Shown here: one piece after another, positions 15,585 through 25,091 of the stretch
Layout of the letters: every line of letters starts with the position of its first letter
How positions within the stretch are numbered: position 1 is the stretch's first letter
NCBI GenBank assembly: GCA_016713675.1
Contig: JADJOS010000001.1
Location: 62,001 to 126,000, forward strand
DNA: 64,000 nucleotides
Source: Acidobacteriota bacterium
GTDB taxonomy: Bacteria > Acidobacteriota > Blastocatellia > Pyrinomonadales > Pyrinomonadaceae
Direction: 5' to 3'
Notes under the pieces: generated by a model
What the model saw: only the letters and a program-made list of their open reading frames with translations
Told to the model about the DNA's origin: nothing
Databases searched by the model: none
Made by a program: the position numbers and the translations under genes

Positions 15585-18500
15585 ATGAAGATCATCTTAG
15601 CGGAAATCGGCATCGGCGGTGTGGAGGCGGACGAGCGTTCGTTCGATCTCAACTTGATCCGCATCGGACGGATCGCAGGCGAATGCGAGATCGCGTTCGA
15701 CAGCGAACTGTATCCGATGGTCTCGCGAAAGCACGCCGAACTCCGCAGCGACAGCGGGAAATGGTTTCTCATCGACCTCAATTCCAGCTATGGCACCTAC
15801 GTGGATGAGGTACGCATCTCGGTGCCGACGCCTCTCCGAGCGGGCCAGACGATCCGTTTCGGCGAAGACGGCCCTCTATTGCGTGTGGTGTGGTTTGAGG
15901 TGTTGAACGAGTCGATCCCGCCCGTCGTACCAACACCGGAACCGGTCCGACAGCCGATTCCACCGGCTCCAAAGCCCGTTGACCAGCCTCTCAACCCAAT
16001 CGAAATACCAAAGGCTCCAGCCGAGATAAAACCGGTTCCATCCGTCCAGGCCGCCGATCCGTCCGCACGTCAGGATGCGGCCGCTAAGCTCGAATTTGTT
16101 GACGAATCTTCACGCCCTGCCGTCATACTCGGCACCAATGCGGTTTCGGTGGGACGCGACCCTTCGTGCGATATTTCATTTACCGCGGACAAGATCATGG
16201 TCTCGCGAAAGCACGCCATTATTAGGCTCGACGGCGGAAAATTCATCCTCGAGGACAACGGCAGTTTCAACGGGACATTTGTCAATGATCAGCGTATTGC
16301 CGCGGCAGTTCCGCTATACCATGACGACGGTATACAGTTCGGGATCGGTGGCCCTGTTTTGCGTTTTAACTCGCCGTCTCGAGTTGCTCCTGAAGGTTTA
16401 AACCTCGCCGGACAGCGTTCCGTTGCCATCTCAAACCTCGCGGGTCAATTCGATCTGCCGGACGCCGCTAAACCGAAGACAATGGTCTTTCGCGTCGACA
16501 AGACGCCTCAGTCGATGAAGACGGGCGGCGACACCAGTGCTCAGCTGCTGATGTCGCTTACCTTCGGCGATAAAAAGGAATTGTCGATCGGCCGCACCGA
16601 AGCAAACGACATCACTCTCGACGGCCTGCAAATATCGGGCAGGCATGCACGTCTTCTGCGTTCGGGCAAAGACATCGTCGTCGACGACCTCGGTTCGACG
16701 AACGGCGTCTTCGTCAACGGCATTCGCGTTTCTAGGCAGTCAATATCGGTAAGCGACAAGGTTCAGATCGGCTCATTCGAACTGCGAATCGACTCCGCCG
16801 GCAACATTGGCGTTTTCGATACGCGCTCGAAAACCAGGATCGATGCCGTTAACGTTACCAAAGACGTCAGAACTAAGAGTGGCACGCTGCGGTTGCTCGA
16901 CGAGATCTCGTTGACGATTCAGCCAAACGAATTCGTCGGCCTGCTTGGCCCTTCGGGAGCGGGAAAATCTACGTTGATGGATGCCATGAACGGAATGCGC
17001 CCGGCGTCGTCAGGCAACGTCCTGATAAATAATCTCGACCTTTACCGCCACCTCGATTCGCTAAAACAAGCGATCGGCTACGTGCCTCAGGACGACATCA
17101 TTCATCGCGAACTGACGGTGTACCGAACGCTCTATTATGTAGCAAAACTGCGGCTCTCGCGTGACGTTTCGGCCGCCGAGATCGATCAGACCATCGACGA
17201 GGTACTCGACGTAACGGGCCTCGCCGACCGTCGCGATGTTCCTGTCAGCCAGCTTTCCGGGGGCCAGAGAAAGCGAGTCTCCATCGCCGTTGAATTGATC
17301 ACAAAGCCGTCGATCATCTTCCTTGACGAACCGACCTCGGGCCTCGATCCCGGAACCGAGGAGAAGATAATGAAGCTTTTCCGCCAGATCGCCGAGTCAG
17401 GCCGGACCGTCATCCTGACAACTCATGCGATGGAAAACGTGAAGCTTTTCGACAAGGTCGTTGTACTGATGCGAGGGCGTTTGGTTTTCTACGGGCCGCC
17501 GCAGGATGCCCTAAAACACTTAGGTGCAGCTAATTTCAAAGAGCTCTTCGACAAACTCGAAGAGCCCGTAAACGCGGGAGTTCGCCAACATGGTGAGCAC
17601 GTCCGCCGTGAGCTGACCGAAAAGACTGCCGACCAATGGAAAACCCGCTATGCTGCCACACCGCAATATGCCGAGTTCGTGGCCGCTCCGCAAAGATCGA
17701 TCGGTGCAGTCCAGGCAGGGGGCATCGGAAGGCGCAGCAGCCTTGGACTTTCTGGTGCTTTCCGACAATGGATCACTTTGTCGAGGCGTTATTTTGAGGT
17801 GCTCTTGAAGGACAAACTAAACCTCTTTATCTTGTTTGTTCAGGCCCCGCTCATTGCGATCCTTACGTTCTTTGTGCTGGGTAATAATCTGCCGCGGGAC
17901 CTTGCTTATTTTGTTCTGGCGCTCGTCGCAGTCTGGTTCGGGACCAGTGTTGCCGCCCGTGAGATCATTCGTGAACGGCCCGTTTACGGTCGTGAGCGAA
18001 TGGTAAATCTCGGTCTGATACCCTACGTTGGCTCAAAGCTCTTAATTCTCGGGATCATCGTCAGTGTTCAATGCCTGATGTTGTTTGTGCCGCTCAAATT
18101 CTTTGATCTAACTCGGCTTATGCCGATGCCCGGTGATCTAGCCGGTATCCCGCAATTATGGACGATGCTTGTTACGGGCGCAGTTGGGATCGCCCTCGGT
18201 CTGCTTATTTCGGCCATCGTGAAAACGTCCGAAATGGCGACGAGTCTGGTGCCTCTGATACTCATTCCGCAGATACTTTTATCCGGGATATTTGGAGTGC
18301 CTAGCGGCCTCTCTAAACCGGCAAGTATGCTCGTTCCGGCGGCATGGTCCTTTGACACGATGAAACGCTTCTCTACACTCGATACCCTCGAGCCCGAGGG
18401 AGCCGAGCCGAAAGGCAAGACCGCAGGACAGGGCCTTTACAAACAGATCGAAACGGACAACGACAAGATAATCGCTGATTCACGCAAGAATCTTGAGGAT

Positions 18501-18755
18501 TATAAAAAGTCGTCGGAGGACAAGCTAAAGACATTTGAGGATCAGATGCGCCAAGGAAGGAGCCCTTCGATGCCGAAGCTGGATGAGCCGCCCGCAATAC
18601 CCCCGGCAAAGAAACTGCCCAAAGATCTGAGCAATTACATCACATTCCTGCACCCGTGGATGAACGAAATTGTAAATCAGATCGTATTGATGCTAATGTT
18701 TGGAATACTGGTCATCGCCACACTTATAGTGCTTAGGCTAAAGGACATTCGGTGA
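15585..18755 (+). CDS. ABC-2 type transporter with three FHA domains (Rv1747-like)
   Basis: 1056 residues, one polypeptide. Three forkhead-associated domains come first: around residues 20-90 (SRKHAELRSD, SSYGTYVDE), 185-255 (SRKHAIIRLD, SFNGTFVND) and 330-395 (SGRHARLLRS, STNGVFVNG). A Pro-rich linker separates the first two. An ABCG-type ATPase follows: Walker A GPSGAGKST near 455-463, signature LSGGQRKRV near 555, Walker B IIFLDEPTSGLDP near 578. About six membrane helices start near 745, with a charged loop (about 935-1005) before the last helix. FHA domains bind phosphothreonine, so transport is probably controlled by Ser/Thr kinases as in mycobacterial Rv1747. The substrate is unknown. 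Confidence 0.92.
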   Translation: MKIILAEIGIGGVEADERSFDLNLIRIGRIAGECEIAFDSELYPMVSRKHAELRSDSGKWFLIDLNSSYGTYVDEVRISVPTPLRAGQTIRFGEDGPLLRVVWFEVLNESIPPVVPTPEPVRQPIPPAPKPVDQPLNPIEIPKAPAEIKPVPSVQAADPSARQDAAAKLEFVDESSRPAVILGTNAVSVGRDPSCDISFTADKIMVSRKHAIIRLDGGKFILEDNGSFNGTFVNDQRIAAAVPLYHDDGIQFGIGGPVLRFNSPSRVAPEGLNLAGQRSVAISNLAGQFDLPDAAKPKTMVFRVDKTPQSMKTGGDTSAQLLMSLTFGDKKELSIGRTEANDITLDGLQISGRHARLLRSGKDIVVDDLGSTNGVFVNGIRVSRQSISVSDKVQIGSFELRIDSAGNIGVFDTRSKTRIDAVNVTKDVRTKSGTLRLLDEISLTIQPNEFVGLLGPSGAGKSTLMDAMNGMRPASSGNVLINNLDLYRHLDSLKQAIGYVPQDDIIHRELTVYRTLYYVAKLRLSRDVSAAEIDQTIDEVLDVTGLADRRDVPVSQLSGGQRKRVSIAVELITKPSIIFLDEPTSGLDPGTEEKIMKLFRQIAESGRTVILTTHAMENVKLFDKVVVLMRGRLVFYGPPQDALKHLGAANFKELFDKLEEPVNAGVRQHGEHVRRELTEKTADQWKTRYAATPQYAEFVAAPQRSIGAVQAGGIGRRSSLGLSGAFRQWITLSRRYFEVLLKDKLNLFILFVQAPLIAILTFFVLGNNLPRDLAYFVLALVAVWFGTSVAAREIIRERPVYGRERMVNLGLIPYVGSKLLILGIIVSVQCLMLFVPLKFFDLTRLMPMPGDLAGIPQLWTMLVTGAVGIALGLLISAIVKTSEMATSLVPLILIPQILLSGIFGVPSGLSKPASMLVPAAWSFDTMKRFSTLDTLEPEGAEPKGKTAGQGLYKQIETDNDKIIADSRKNLEDYKKSSEDKLKTFEDQMRQGRSPSMPKLDEPPAIPPAKKLPKDLSNYITFLHPWMNEIVNQIVLMLMFGILVIATLIVLRLKDIR

Positions 18756-19387
18756 CCGCAGTAGTAATTATGATAAATGTGTTCAAGACTTTTTTGTTAT
18801 TTTCGGTTCTTTCGATCGCGTTTTCAAGCCTGATCGGCTGCTCGGGGAACGCCGGGAACAACTTGAATTCCAACAACGCGAATTCAGCTCAGAAAACAAA
18901 TTCCACTCAATCCAAGTCGTCTGAGTATCCTCCGCTTCCGACGGGGATCGCTCAGGCGGATGTCGAACTACTGGATGGGTCGAAATTCAAAGTTGCAGAT
19001 CGAAAAGGAAAGGTCTTGCTATTGAACCTCTGGGCGACCTGGTGTGGGCCCTGCCGTGCCGAGATCCCGGAACTCGTCCAAATGCAGGATGCTCATCGTG
19101 ATAAGGGCTTTCAGGTCCTGGGACTCGATGTAGGTGATGGAGAAGGCGGCCAGGAAACCATCGAGCAGATCAAGACCTTTGGTGAAAAATATAAGGTCAA
19201 TTACGAATTGGCTCGCATTTCAAATGAAACCACGAGTGAGTTTTATCGATTTACAAAATTCAACGGTGTGCCGATCAGCCTCCTGGTTGATAAGGAAGGC
19301 CGTATTCGGGGCGTATTTATGGGCGGAGGCCCAAAAGTTCTGGGCCAGATGAAAGAAGCCGTTGAAAAGCTGGTGGCCGAGGGATGA
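18752..19387 (+). CDS. TlpA-family thioredoxin-fold lipoprotein
   Basis: 211 residues. A signal with a good lipobox (SLIGC, Cys30) is followed by a low-complexity Asn/Ser linker and a TlpA/ResA-type thioredoxin domain with WATWCGPCRAEIPEL (CGPC at about 98-101) and NGVPISLLVDKEGRI (cis-Pro loop). It is predicted to be a membrane-anchored periplasmic thiol-disulfide reductase, as used in cytochrome c maturation or oxidative defence. GTG 18752 overlaps the stop of the FHA-ABC gene and has AAAGGA seven bases upstream; ATG 18770 is the alternative. The overlap suggests co-expression with the transporter, although no functional link is obvious. Confidence 0.88.
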   Translation: MTAVVIMINVFKTFLLFSVLSIAFSSLIGCSGNAGNNLNSNNANSAQKTNSTQSKSSEYPPLPTGIAQADVELLDGSKFKVADRKGKVLLLNLWATWCGPCRAEIPELVQMQDAHRDKGFQVLGLDVGDGEGGQETIEQIKTFGEKYKVNYELARISNETTSEFYRFTKFNGVPISLLVDKEGRIRGVFMGGGPKVLGQMKEAVEKLVAEG

Positions 19388-20296
19388 TCAGTCCTTTAAC
19401 TTCACTGATACCTGTGGCACAACAAGAATGGTCTTAAAGCTCGAAAGGCTTACGAGTCCAGGCACCGAACGCTTCGGTTTATTGACAAATTTTCGCTGCG
19501 TATAGTGAACGGCGGCTTTTGTCTGCTCACGCCCGCTGCTGTAGAATGCGGCTAATTGAGCGGCTTCGAGGAGTGTTCTGTTTGGAACCTCTTTACGGTT
19601 GGGGTTTCGGATCACGACATGAGAACCGGGATAATCGGCAGCATGCATCCAGGTGTCTAGTGATCGGGCGACCCGAAAGGTCAGGAAGTCATTGTCTTGT
19701 GCTTTTTTGCCGACCATAATTTCAAAGCCGTCGGACGATTCGAACCGGCGAGCTCCCTTAAACGCCGCCTCTGCTTTTCTCTTCTTCCCAAGAAGAATCT
19801 TCTTTTTTGGTGGTTCGATCAGCGAGGACAAATATGCTTCGTCGCCGGATTCAACAGCCTTCTCGATCGAAGCAAGGCGAGCTTCTGCGTCAATGACCTC
19901 GGCTTCTGCGGCCTTCATTCGGTCGGCTATTACGGCAGAGCCGTTTCGGGCCTTTATGTAAAGTTTAAAGTATCCCTCGGCGATCTCATTCAATGAACAA
20001 TGTTCGTCGCCGTCAATCATGATTGCCGGCGTGTCGTCATCAAAGTAGTCAGTAACAACTACCTTGTTGCCTTCACGAATAGCATTCTGCAGATTGGCAA
20101 GAATGAGATCGCCGTATCGTTTCCATTTTTCGGGATCGCCGTGTTTTGCGAGATCGCCCTTCAGGTTGGTGATCAGCTTCTTCTTCTTTGCAATTATTTG
20201 CCTTTCTTTTGATCTCGATCGGCCGGCGAGCTTCTGAATGAGTACGCTGGCGGCTTCGATGGGAGTCTGGTCCGTATGCGGCCGCTTATCATTCAT
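19388..20296 (-). CDS. Short NFACT-R domain protein (RqcH/Tae2-like without NFACT-N)
   Basis: 302 residues. The N-terminal 160 residues are charged and helical, probably coiled coil (KKKKLITNLKGDL, MKAAEAEVIDAEARL), followed by an NFACT-R (DUF814) domain with RVARSLDTWMHAADYPGSHVVIRNPN. Full-length bacterial RqcH is about 550-580 residues and starts with an NFACT-N domain, which is absent: upstream are only a terminator hairpin and the RDD gene. RqcH binds 60S/50S-peptidyl-tRNA complexes and adds Ala tails in ribosome rescue; whether this short form does so is uncertain. ATG 20296 is chosen because the longer frame, starting at 20353, runs through the terminator of the upstream gene. Confidence 0.8.
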   Translation of the reverse strand: MNDKRPHTDQTPIEAASVLIQKLAGRSRSKERQIIAKKKKLITNLKGDLAKHGDPEKWKRYGDLILANLQNAIREGNKVVVTDYFDDDTPAIMIDGDEHCSLNEIAEGYFKLYIKARNGSAVIADRMKAAEAEVIDAEARLASIEKAVESGDEAYLSSLIEPPKKKILLGKKRKAEAAFKGARRFESSDGFEIMVGKKAQDNDFLTFRVARSLDTWMHAADYPGSHVVIRNPNRKEVPNRTLLEAAQLAAFYSSGREQTKAAVHYTQRKFVNKPKRSVPGLVSLSSFKTILVVPQVSVKLKD

Positions 20297-20320
20297 AGAC
20301 TCAAGTGTAATCCAGACAAG

Positions 20321-20352
20321 AAAATGCCCAAAACACCTGCATGTCTTGGGCA
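20321..20352 (-). terminator. Rho-independent terminator after the zinc-ribbon/RDD gene
   Basis: TTGGGCA (20346-20352) and TGCCCAA (20325-20331) form a stem around a 14-base loop, and on the - strand four T residues (20321-20324) follow at once. It lies just after the RDD gene stop at 20376, so it should end that transcript and leave the NFACT-R gene to a separate promoter. Confidence 0.65.
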
Positions 20353-20375
20353 TTCAAATTTCTCTGCGAAAAAGG

Positions 20376-21726
20376 CTAAAATTCCCGAACTATTATCGTT
20401 CCTGAAAGCAGATCATGGATAGCACGGTTTTCTTCGTTGAAGAAAACTGTGGCGAAACCCAGTCCACCAAATGCCAACGAGATCAAATACACCGCCGAAT
20501 GCACGGCAGCCTGATGGATCGTCGGATATTCGTTCTCTTCGGCATCCACTATCTCGAGCGAGAAGATCCGCATTCCGAGCGTCTTGCCGTAAAATCCGAC
20601 ACAAGCCGTGAGGTAAACGAAAATCACGATCGAAAGGCCGGCGATGAATGTCAATAAGCCTGAGATCGAAACCCAATCACCGCCGGAAAGTGCAAGCGGC
20701 GACAACAATGCCATCGTAACGACCGACCCGATGATCAGGTCGAATAGGCCGGCATTGAAACGCATCGAAAACGGCCAGGTCCTCGATCTCCTCGATCTCG
20801 GAATTTTCTGTATTTTCCTCTGCCGGAATGCTCTCGGCACTGATGAATATCCGCTTTATGCTATCGAATTCAGGTTCTGAAGCGTTCGGCAATTTGTCGC
20901 GGGTAGTCGATATCGCCTCGACCTTTTCGATCTTTTTAGGAGCTATCTCTTCTAGTTTCGGTAATTTGTTCGTATCAAATTTTTCAGCTCGAGCAGGAGC
21001 AACCAATGTCGGTTTCGGCAGTGCGTTGACTGCCCCCCGCGACAGAGTCGGCCTTGCAGCTGCATCAGGCGACGGTTCGATCACGTCAAACCGAAAATTC
21101 CGATGCGTTGTTTCTCGCGGTGCAAACGCTGTCTTTGCAGGCTCGGCCGGCAAGAATGAACTTCGCGAATCCGCGATCCGGCGAAGAGCGGCGTTTAGCC
21201 GCGGATCTGCGTTCTCCGGGAGAGGCTCCGGCGCGGGTTCCGCCTTTAGCGCGTTAGCTCCGTTTGTTCTCAACGTCGGTGACGCGACCGCATGAGGCAT
21301 CTCGCTAACTGCCGAGGTTGTTGATGTGCCCTTTCGCTGACGAACAGCATTCTGTAACTGCAGTCTCCAGTCCGGAAGCGATGTGTTCTTGTTCTGAAAC
21401 TCGACAAGCGTTGGGCTAGTCTTCGCAACAGTTAACCCTGCCGTTTCAACGCGCTTTGCTGTTACTGCGGCCGTTTTAATTGCGGTAGCTTGAACCGGCG
21501 GCATCACAGTCGAAGCCGGTGGCGGAACCGCATAGGGATTCGGCCTTTCAACGTATGGCCTTGGTTCCGGCACTTTTATCGCTGCGGGTTCGATCATTGG
21601 GAGGTTACCGGAAGTTACTGCTTTGGGCTGCAACTCTTCACGGACAGTATCATTCATCATGGCGCCGCACGTCGGGCAAATTGACAGCGTTGGCGCCAAA
21701 TTACGATCGCATACCTGGCATTTCAT
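20376..21726 (-). pseudogene. Zinc-ribbon plus RDD-domain membrane protein, split by one frameshift
   Basis: Two overlapping frames make one protein. The first (from 21726) opens with MKCQVCDRNLAPTLSICPTCG, a two-CxxC zinc ribbon, then a long Pro/Ala-rich linker ending in NSEIEEIEDLAVF. The second frame continues SMRFNAGLFDLIIGSVV, the typical start of an RDD domain (R in helix 1, D in FDL), with three membrane helices and NRAIHDLLSGTIIV at the end. The change of frame lies at a TTTT run near 20764-20770; removing one T joins the two frames without loss. Either a sequencing error or a recent mutation. RDD proteins are membrane proteins of mixed function, some linked to transport; the role here is unknown. 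Confidence 0.8.
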
Positions 21727-21901
21727 AGGCTATCCAAATTGGTCGAAAGGAAGTTGTTAAGCGCGTTTCAGTAAAAACTACGTGATAATATCAGAACCTA
21801 CTTTAAGTAGTCAACAGTAAAGTGCAGTCGACATTGAAGTTCCGTCAAATTACGTGGTTGTAAACTATTTGTCGAAACCAATTAAACGATTTAAGCACCG
21901 C

Positions 21902-22276
21902 TCAAATGCGCTGTCTACCGGCGAACCCGGCGTCGGTCTCGTGCCACCATTCGATCTCATCGGCGTCACCGATCTGCCAACAAAGGTAAACGACGCGCTG
22001 TGAGCGCATCGACGGAAAATCGATCAGGCCTCTCGTATAGTCTTTCAGTTCGATCCCGCACTCGGTCAGATCCGTGGTGAGCTTTCCGACTCTGTAAAGA
22101 GCCTTTACATATCCGGCACCGCCCTCCATTCCCCCGCCGAACTCAGATGCACTTGCCGCAGCACGCGATGAATCACGCATATCGTTGATCGCTGCGTATA
22201 ATTGTTTGATCTCCTTGAGTTTCGGAATGATCGTCGGCAGCAGTTCATTGGCTTCGCTGATCGTAAATAGCTTCAT
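21902..22276 (-). CDS. DUF2203 family protein
   Basis: 124 residues, the usual family size. It starts MKLFTISEANELLPTIIPKL and ends with the family signature GLIDFPSMRSQRVVYLCWQIGDADEIEWWHETDAGFAGR. The function of DUF2203 is not known. Its ATG overlaps the stop of the upstream NYN gene by four bases (ATGA), so the two are translationally coupled and may work together. After its end there are about 175 bases of AT-rich DNA before the zinc-ribbon/RDD gene, with no clear signal. Confidence 0.88.
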   Translation of the reverse strand: MKLFTISEANELLPTIIPKLKEIKQLYAAINDMRDSSRAAASASEFGGGMEGGAGYVKALYRVGKLTTDLTECGIELKDYTRGLIDFPSMRSQRVVYLCWQIGDADEIEWWHETDAGFAGRQRI

Positions 22277-22950
22277 CGTTCAAACGGACGTCCGCCATAA
22301 TGCGGTTCAACTTCATTATCGTCTTGAAAATCCTGCTCAATAGGCACGGGCCCACCGATCTCTCCCGGCGGCACAAAAGACGGTACATCGTATTCGCCGC
22401 CTTGCGAGATGTCTTTTCTAATAAGGTCCGCGATATCTCCGAGGTCAATAAAAAAGTCGCCAACATCGATCAGTCGCGGTGCAGTGTTGGATCGAAATCC
22501 GGCAACCTCAACACGGCACCCTTTATAAGCAACTGCGTTTACTGCGTAGACAAAATCCTCATCGCCAGACACAAGGACGGCAGTGTCATACCGTCCCGCA
22601 AGGCTGAGCATATCAACTGCGATCTCGACATCGAGATTTGCCTTCCGCGTGCCGTCGTAGAACGTCTTTAGTTCCTTTTGTATTACCCGAAAACCATTTC
22701 GCCGCATCCACAGCAAAAAACCCTGCTGTCGTTCCGCTCCAACATCGACGCCGGTGTAAAAGAATGCACGCAGCAATCTCCCATCGCCTAACAGGACTCT
22801 CAAAAGCTTGTTATAGTCGATGTCGATATTGTGAAAACGAGCGGCGTGGAACAAGTTATTTCCGTCAATAAAGACGGCAACTCGGCCACGATGGCCAAAC
22901 TGCCAGGAAGTTCTGGTAGTCGAATCGAACTGCATTTTCTTGTACCTCAA
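22273..22950 (-). CDS. NYN domain protein (LabA/DUF88-like, putative RNase)
   Basis: 225 residues. The NYN (PIN-like) fold is complete: VAVFIDGNNLFHAARF with the first catalytic Asp near residue 29, LDVEIAVDMLSLAGRYDTAVLVSGDEDFVYAVNAV with the later Asp/Glu cluster. Such proteins are metal-dependent RNases or RNA-binding proteins. The C-terminal 50 residues are acidic and Pro-rich and probably disordered. An in-frame ATG at 22935 is an alternative start. It forms a two-gene operon with the DUF2203 gene. The 286-base upstream gap (22951-23236) contains nothing I can name. Confidence 0.88.
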   Translation of the reverse strand: MRYKKMQFDSTTRTSWQFGHRGRVAVFIDGNNLFHAARFHNIDIDYNKLLRVLLGDGRLLRAFFYTGVDVGAERQQGFLLWMRRNGFRVIQKELKTFYDGTRKANLDVEIAVDMLSLAGRYDTAVLVSGDEDFVYAVNAVAYKGCRVEVAGFRSNTAPRLIDVGDFFIDLGDIADLIRKDISQGGEYDVPSFVPPGEIGGPVPIEQDFQDDNEVEPHYGGRPFER

Positions 22951-23236
22951 ATTACGAGAATCTTGGCACAGTCAGGGCAGGCGAGTTGTGTGGATCGAGC
23001 GGCGGAATCAAAAAAACTAACAACTCAAGCGTCAAATAGTCGGATCAAATATATCGATAACTTAAAAAATTTCGGTCTAATTCAAAAAATGGTCTTAATC
23101 AATTCCGCTAATGTCGCTCACGATCTTTGCATCGAACAACCCAAGTTGAGCCAACTAACAGTTTGCATCGGCACGGCAAATGGGTCAAGCAAAATCTGAG
23201 GTTAAGTGATAAAATCAGGTGTTTACCGAGATTCGT

Positions 23237-24241
23237 ATGAACAATTTGCCCGATCGGACCGATGAAGATCCGAAAGCATTCGATCCTGCGATCCAGTCTG
23301 AAAAAATCGCATTTGCTCCCGGCGAATTAGTTAGCTGTGACGCCTGTTCGCGGCAGAATCCGCCAAATCGGACTCACTGTCTCTATTGCGGCAAGGAACT
23401 GGAATTCAGGGCTGAGGATCTCGATGATCGAAAGCCTGTGGCCAGGGCTCTGGAAAGTTGGGAGGCAGGTTTTAACGTTGTATTTCGATCGGCGCTCAGC
23501 AACTGCGACGTATCGGCGGCAAATGTACTGCTCAGCGAAAATTCTGAACTTGCGGCGATCGTGAGATCAGGCATCCCGATGCCGATCGCCCGCGTTGAGA
23601 GCCTGAAACTGGCTGAGATCTTGGCGGACAAGTTGAAAGGAGTTGGCATCGATTGTATCGTCGTCGGCGACGCTGATCTTGATGTCGAGCGGCCGCCGGT
23701 TCGTTTGTCAAAGGTCGCGATCGCGGGCGGCCATTTCGAGTTCACGGATTTCAACACGCACTCGACAGCCCGGATCGCCTTTTCGGATCTGACATTGATA
23801 GTGACCGGCCAATTGAACCGAACAAGGACGGATCTGATCGAAAAGCGAAAGCGAAAAGGTCCCGAGTTATTGGATGAGACCGCGTCGTTTGCGGACGAAA
23901 CATTGCTTGACCTTTACACGACAAATGACATTCGCGGATATAGGATCTTTCCGTCGGGATTCGATTTTTCGTGTCTTGGTGACAAGATGAGTTTGTTGGC
24001 GAGAGAAAACATGGATAGGCTCATCACTTACTTGTCAGATTCTGCTCCTTCAGTAATCGTCGTCACCAACTACGCCGCTGCCAGGCGATATCTTGCTCCG
24101 TTTTGGGAGATCGAGACACGCAGCGATGCCCAGGGAATCAAGCGCATCGGCTTTGGAAAGCTAGGTTTCGGCAAGACGGAATCGACGTCAAATCTGCAGC
24201 AATTTACAAAATACTCGCGTTTGCAGCGGCATCTGTTATGA
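23237..24241 (+). CDS. Zinc-ribbon protein of unknown function
   Basis: 334 residues from ATG 23237 (the frame is open six codons further up). Residues about 33-52 carry a CxxC...CxxC ribbon (CDACSRQNPPNRTHCLYC). A second part (about 115-185) reads like a DUF2007-type or similar alpha/beta domain (PMPIARVESLKLAEILADKLKGVGIDCIVVGD), followed by a domain with no motif I recognise. There is no signal peptide or membrane segment, so it is cytoplasmic. Its stop overlaps the start of the rRNA methyltransferase gene (ATGA), so the two are co-translated; this hints at a link to ribosome biology but no more. Confidence 0.7.
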   Translation: MNNLPDRTDEDPKAFDPAIQSEKIAFAPGELVSCDACSRQNPPNRTHCLYCGKELEFRAEDLDDRKPVARALESWEAGFNVVFRSALSNCDVSAANVLLSENSELAAIVRSGIPMPIARVESLKLAEILADKLKGVGIDCIVVGDADLDVERPPVRLSKVAIAGGHFEFTDFNTHSTARIAFSDLTLIVTGQLNRTRTDLIEKRKRKGPELLDETASFADETLLDLYTTNDIRGYRIFPSGFDFSCLGDKMSLLARENMDRLITYLSDSAPSVIVVTNYAAARRYLAPFWEIETRSDAQGIKRIGFGKLGFGKTESTSNLQQFTKYSRLQRHLL

Positions 24242-25065
24242 AGAAAGATACTAGATCGAGAGTTTCGGGCCGAGAGCGTGACGTACGCGATCGCCGCCCA
24301 AAGACGCTGCCGCCAGCGACGACAAATTCTTCGCTTATCTACGGCGTTCTGCCTGTGCTTGAGGCATTGCGTGCCGATTCGCGGCGTGTCGACAAGGTGC
24401 TGATCGCCGACGGTTCGCATGAGAAACGGTTGCAGGAGATCATTGACCTTTGCCGTTCGCGGTCGATCGCATGGAGTCGTGTGCCGAGGGAGAATTTCGC
24501 CAAACATCTCGAGTCCGGCGTTAATCATCAGGGCGTTTTGGCGTTTACGGCCGCGGCCGGTTATGTTGCCGTTGAAGACATTCTCGATGCGTCTGAAGTG
24601 CCGTTAATGCTGCTGCTGGACGGCGTCGAAGACCCGCGCAATCTAGGTGCGATCCTTCGCGTTGCCGAGTGTGCAGACATCGATGGAGTGATCATTCCGG
24701 AGCGCCGTGCCGTCGGCCTGACCGACACGGTCGCCAAATCGTCGGCCGGTGCGATCGAGTATGTTAAGGTCGCAAAAACCGCGAATCTGAACCGACTGAT
24801 CGAAGACCTAAAGGCTCGTAATATTTGGGTCGTAGGCACGAGCGTCGATGCCGAGATGGACATTTACGAGTGGGATTGGCGGCAGCCGTCGGCACTTGTT
24901 CTGGGCGGCGAAGGCTCTGGGCTGCACCGCTTGGTGGCCGAAAACTGCGACGTCTTGGTAAAAATACCGATGTATGGAAAAATAGATTCCTTGAACGTAT
25001 CGGTCGCCGCCGGCGTAGTACTTTTCGAAGCACGTCGGCAAAGAGAATTAGACAATAAACAGTAG
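24238..25065 (+). CDS. rlmB: TrmH/RlmB family RNA 2'-O-methyltransferase
   Basis: 275 residues. An N-terminal substrate-binding domain (IYGVLPVLEALRADSRRVDKVLIAD, LESGVNHQGVLAF) is followed by the SPOUT core with its three motifs: LLDGVEDPRNLGAILRVAE (motif 1), LVLGGEGSGLHRLV (motif 2) and IPMYGKIDSLNVSVAAGVVLFE (motif 3). By homology it methylates a ribose, in RlmB G2251 of 23S rRNA; the paralogue SpoU/TrmH on tRNA is the alternative, but the N-terminal domain favours RlmB. The frame is open from 24103, yet ATG 24238 overlapping the upstream stop is the natural start. The symbol is by family, not proven. Confidence 0.88.
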   Translation: MKKDTRSRVSGRERDVRDRRPKTLPPATTNSSLIYGVLPVLEALRADSRRVDKVLIADGSHEKRLQEIIDLCRSRSIAWSRVPRENFAKHLESGVNHQGVLAFTAAAGYVAVEDILDASEVPLMLLLDGVEDPRNLGAILRVAECADIDGVIIPERRAVGLTDTVAKSSAGAIEYVKVAKTANLNRLIEDLKARNIWVVGTSVDAEMDIYEWDWRQPSALVLGGEGSGLHRLVAENCDVLVKIPMYGKIDSLNVSVAAGVVLFEARRQRELDNKQ

Positions 25066-25091
25066 GCCGGCCAGTTACTATTCACTATTTT

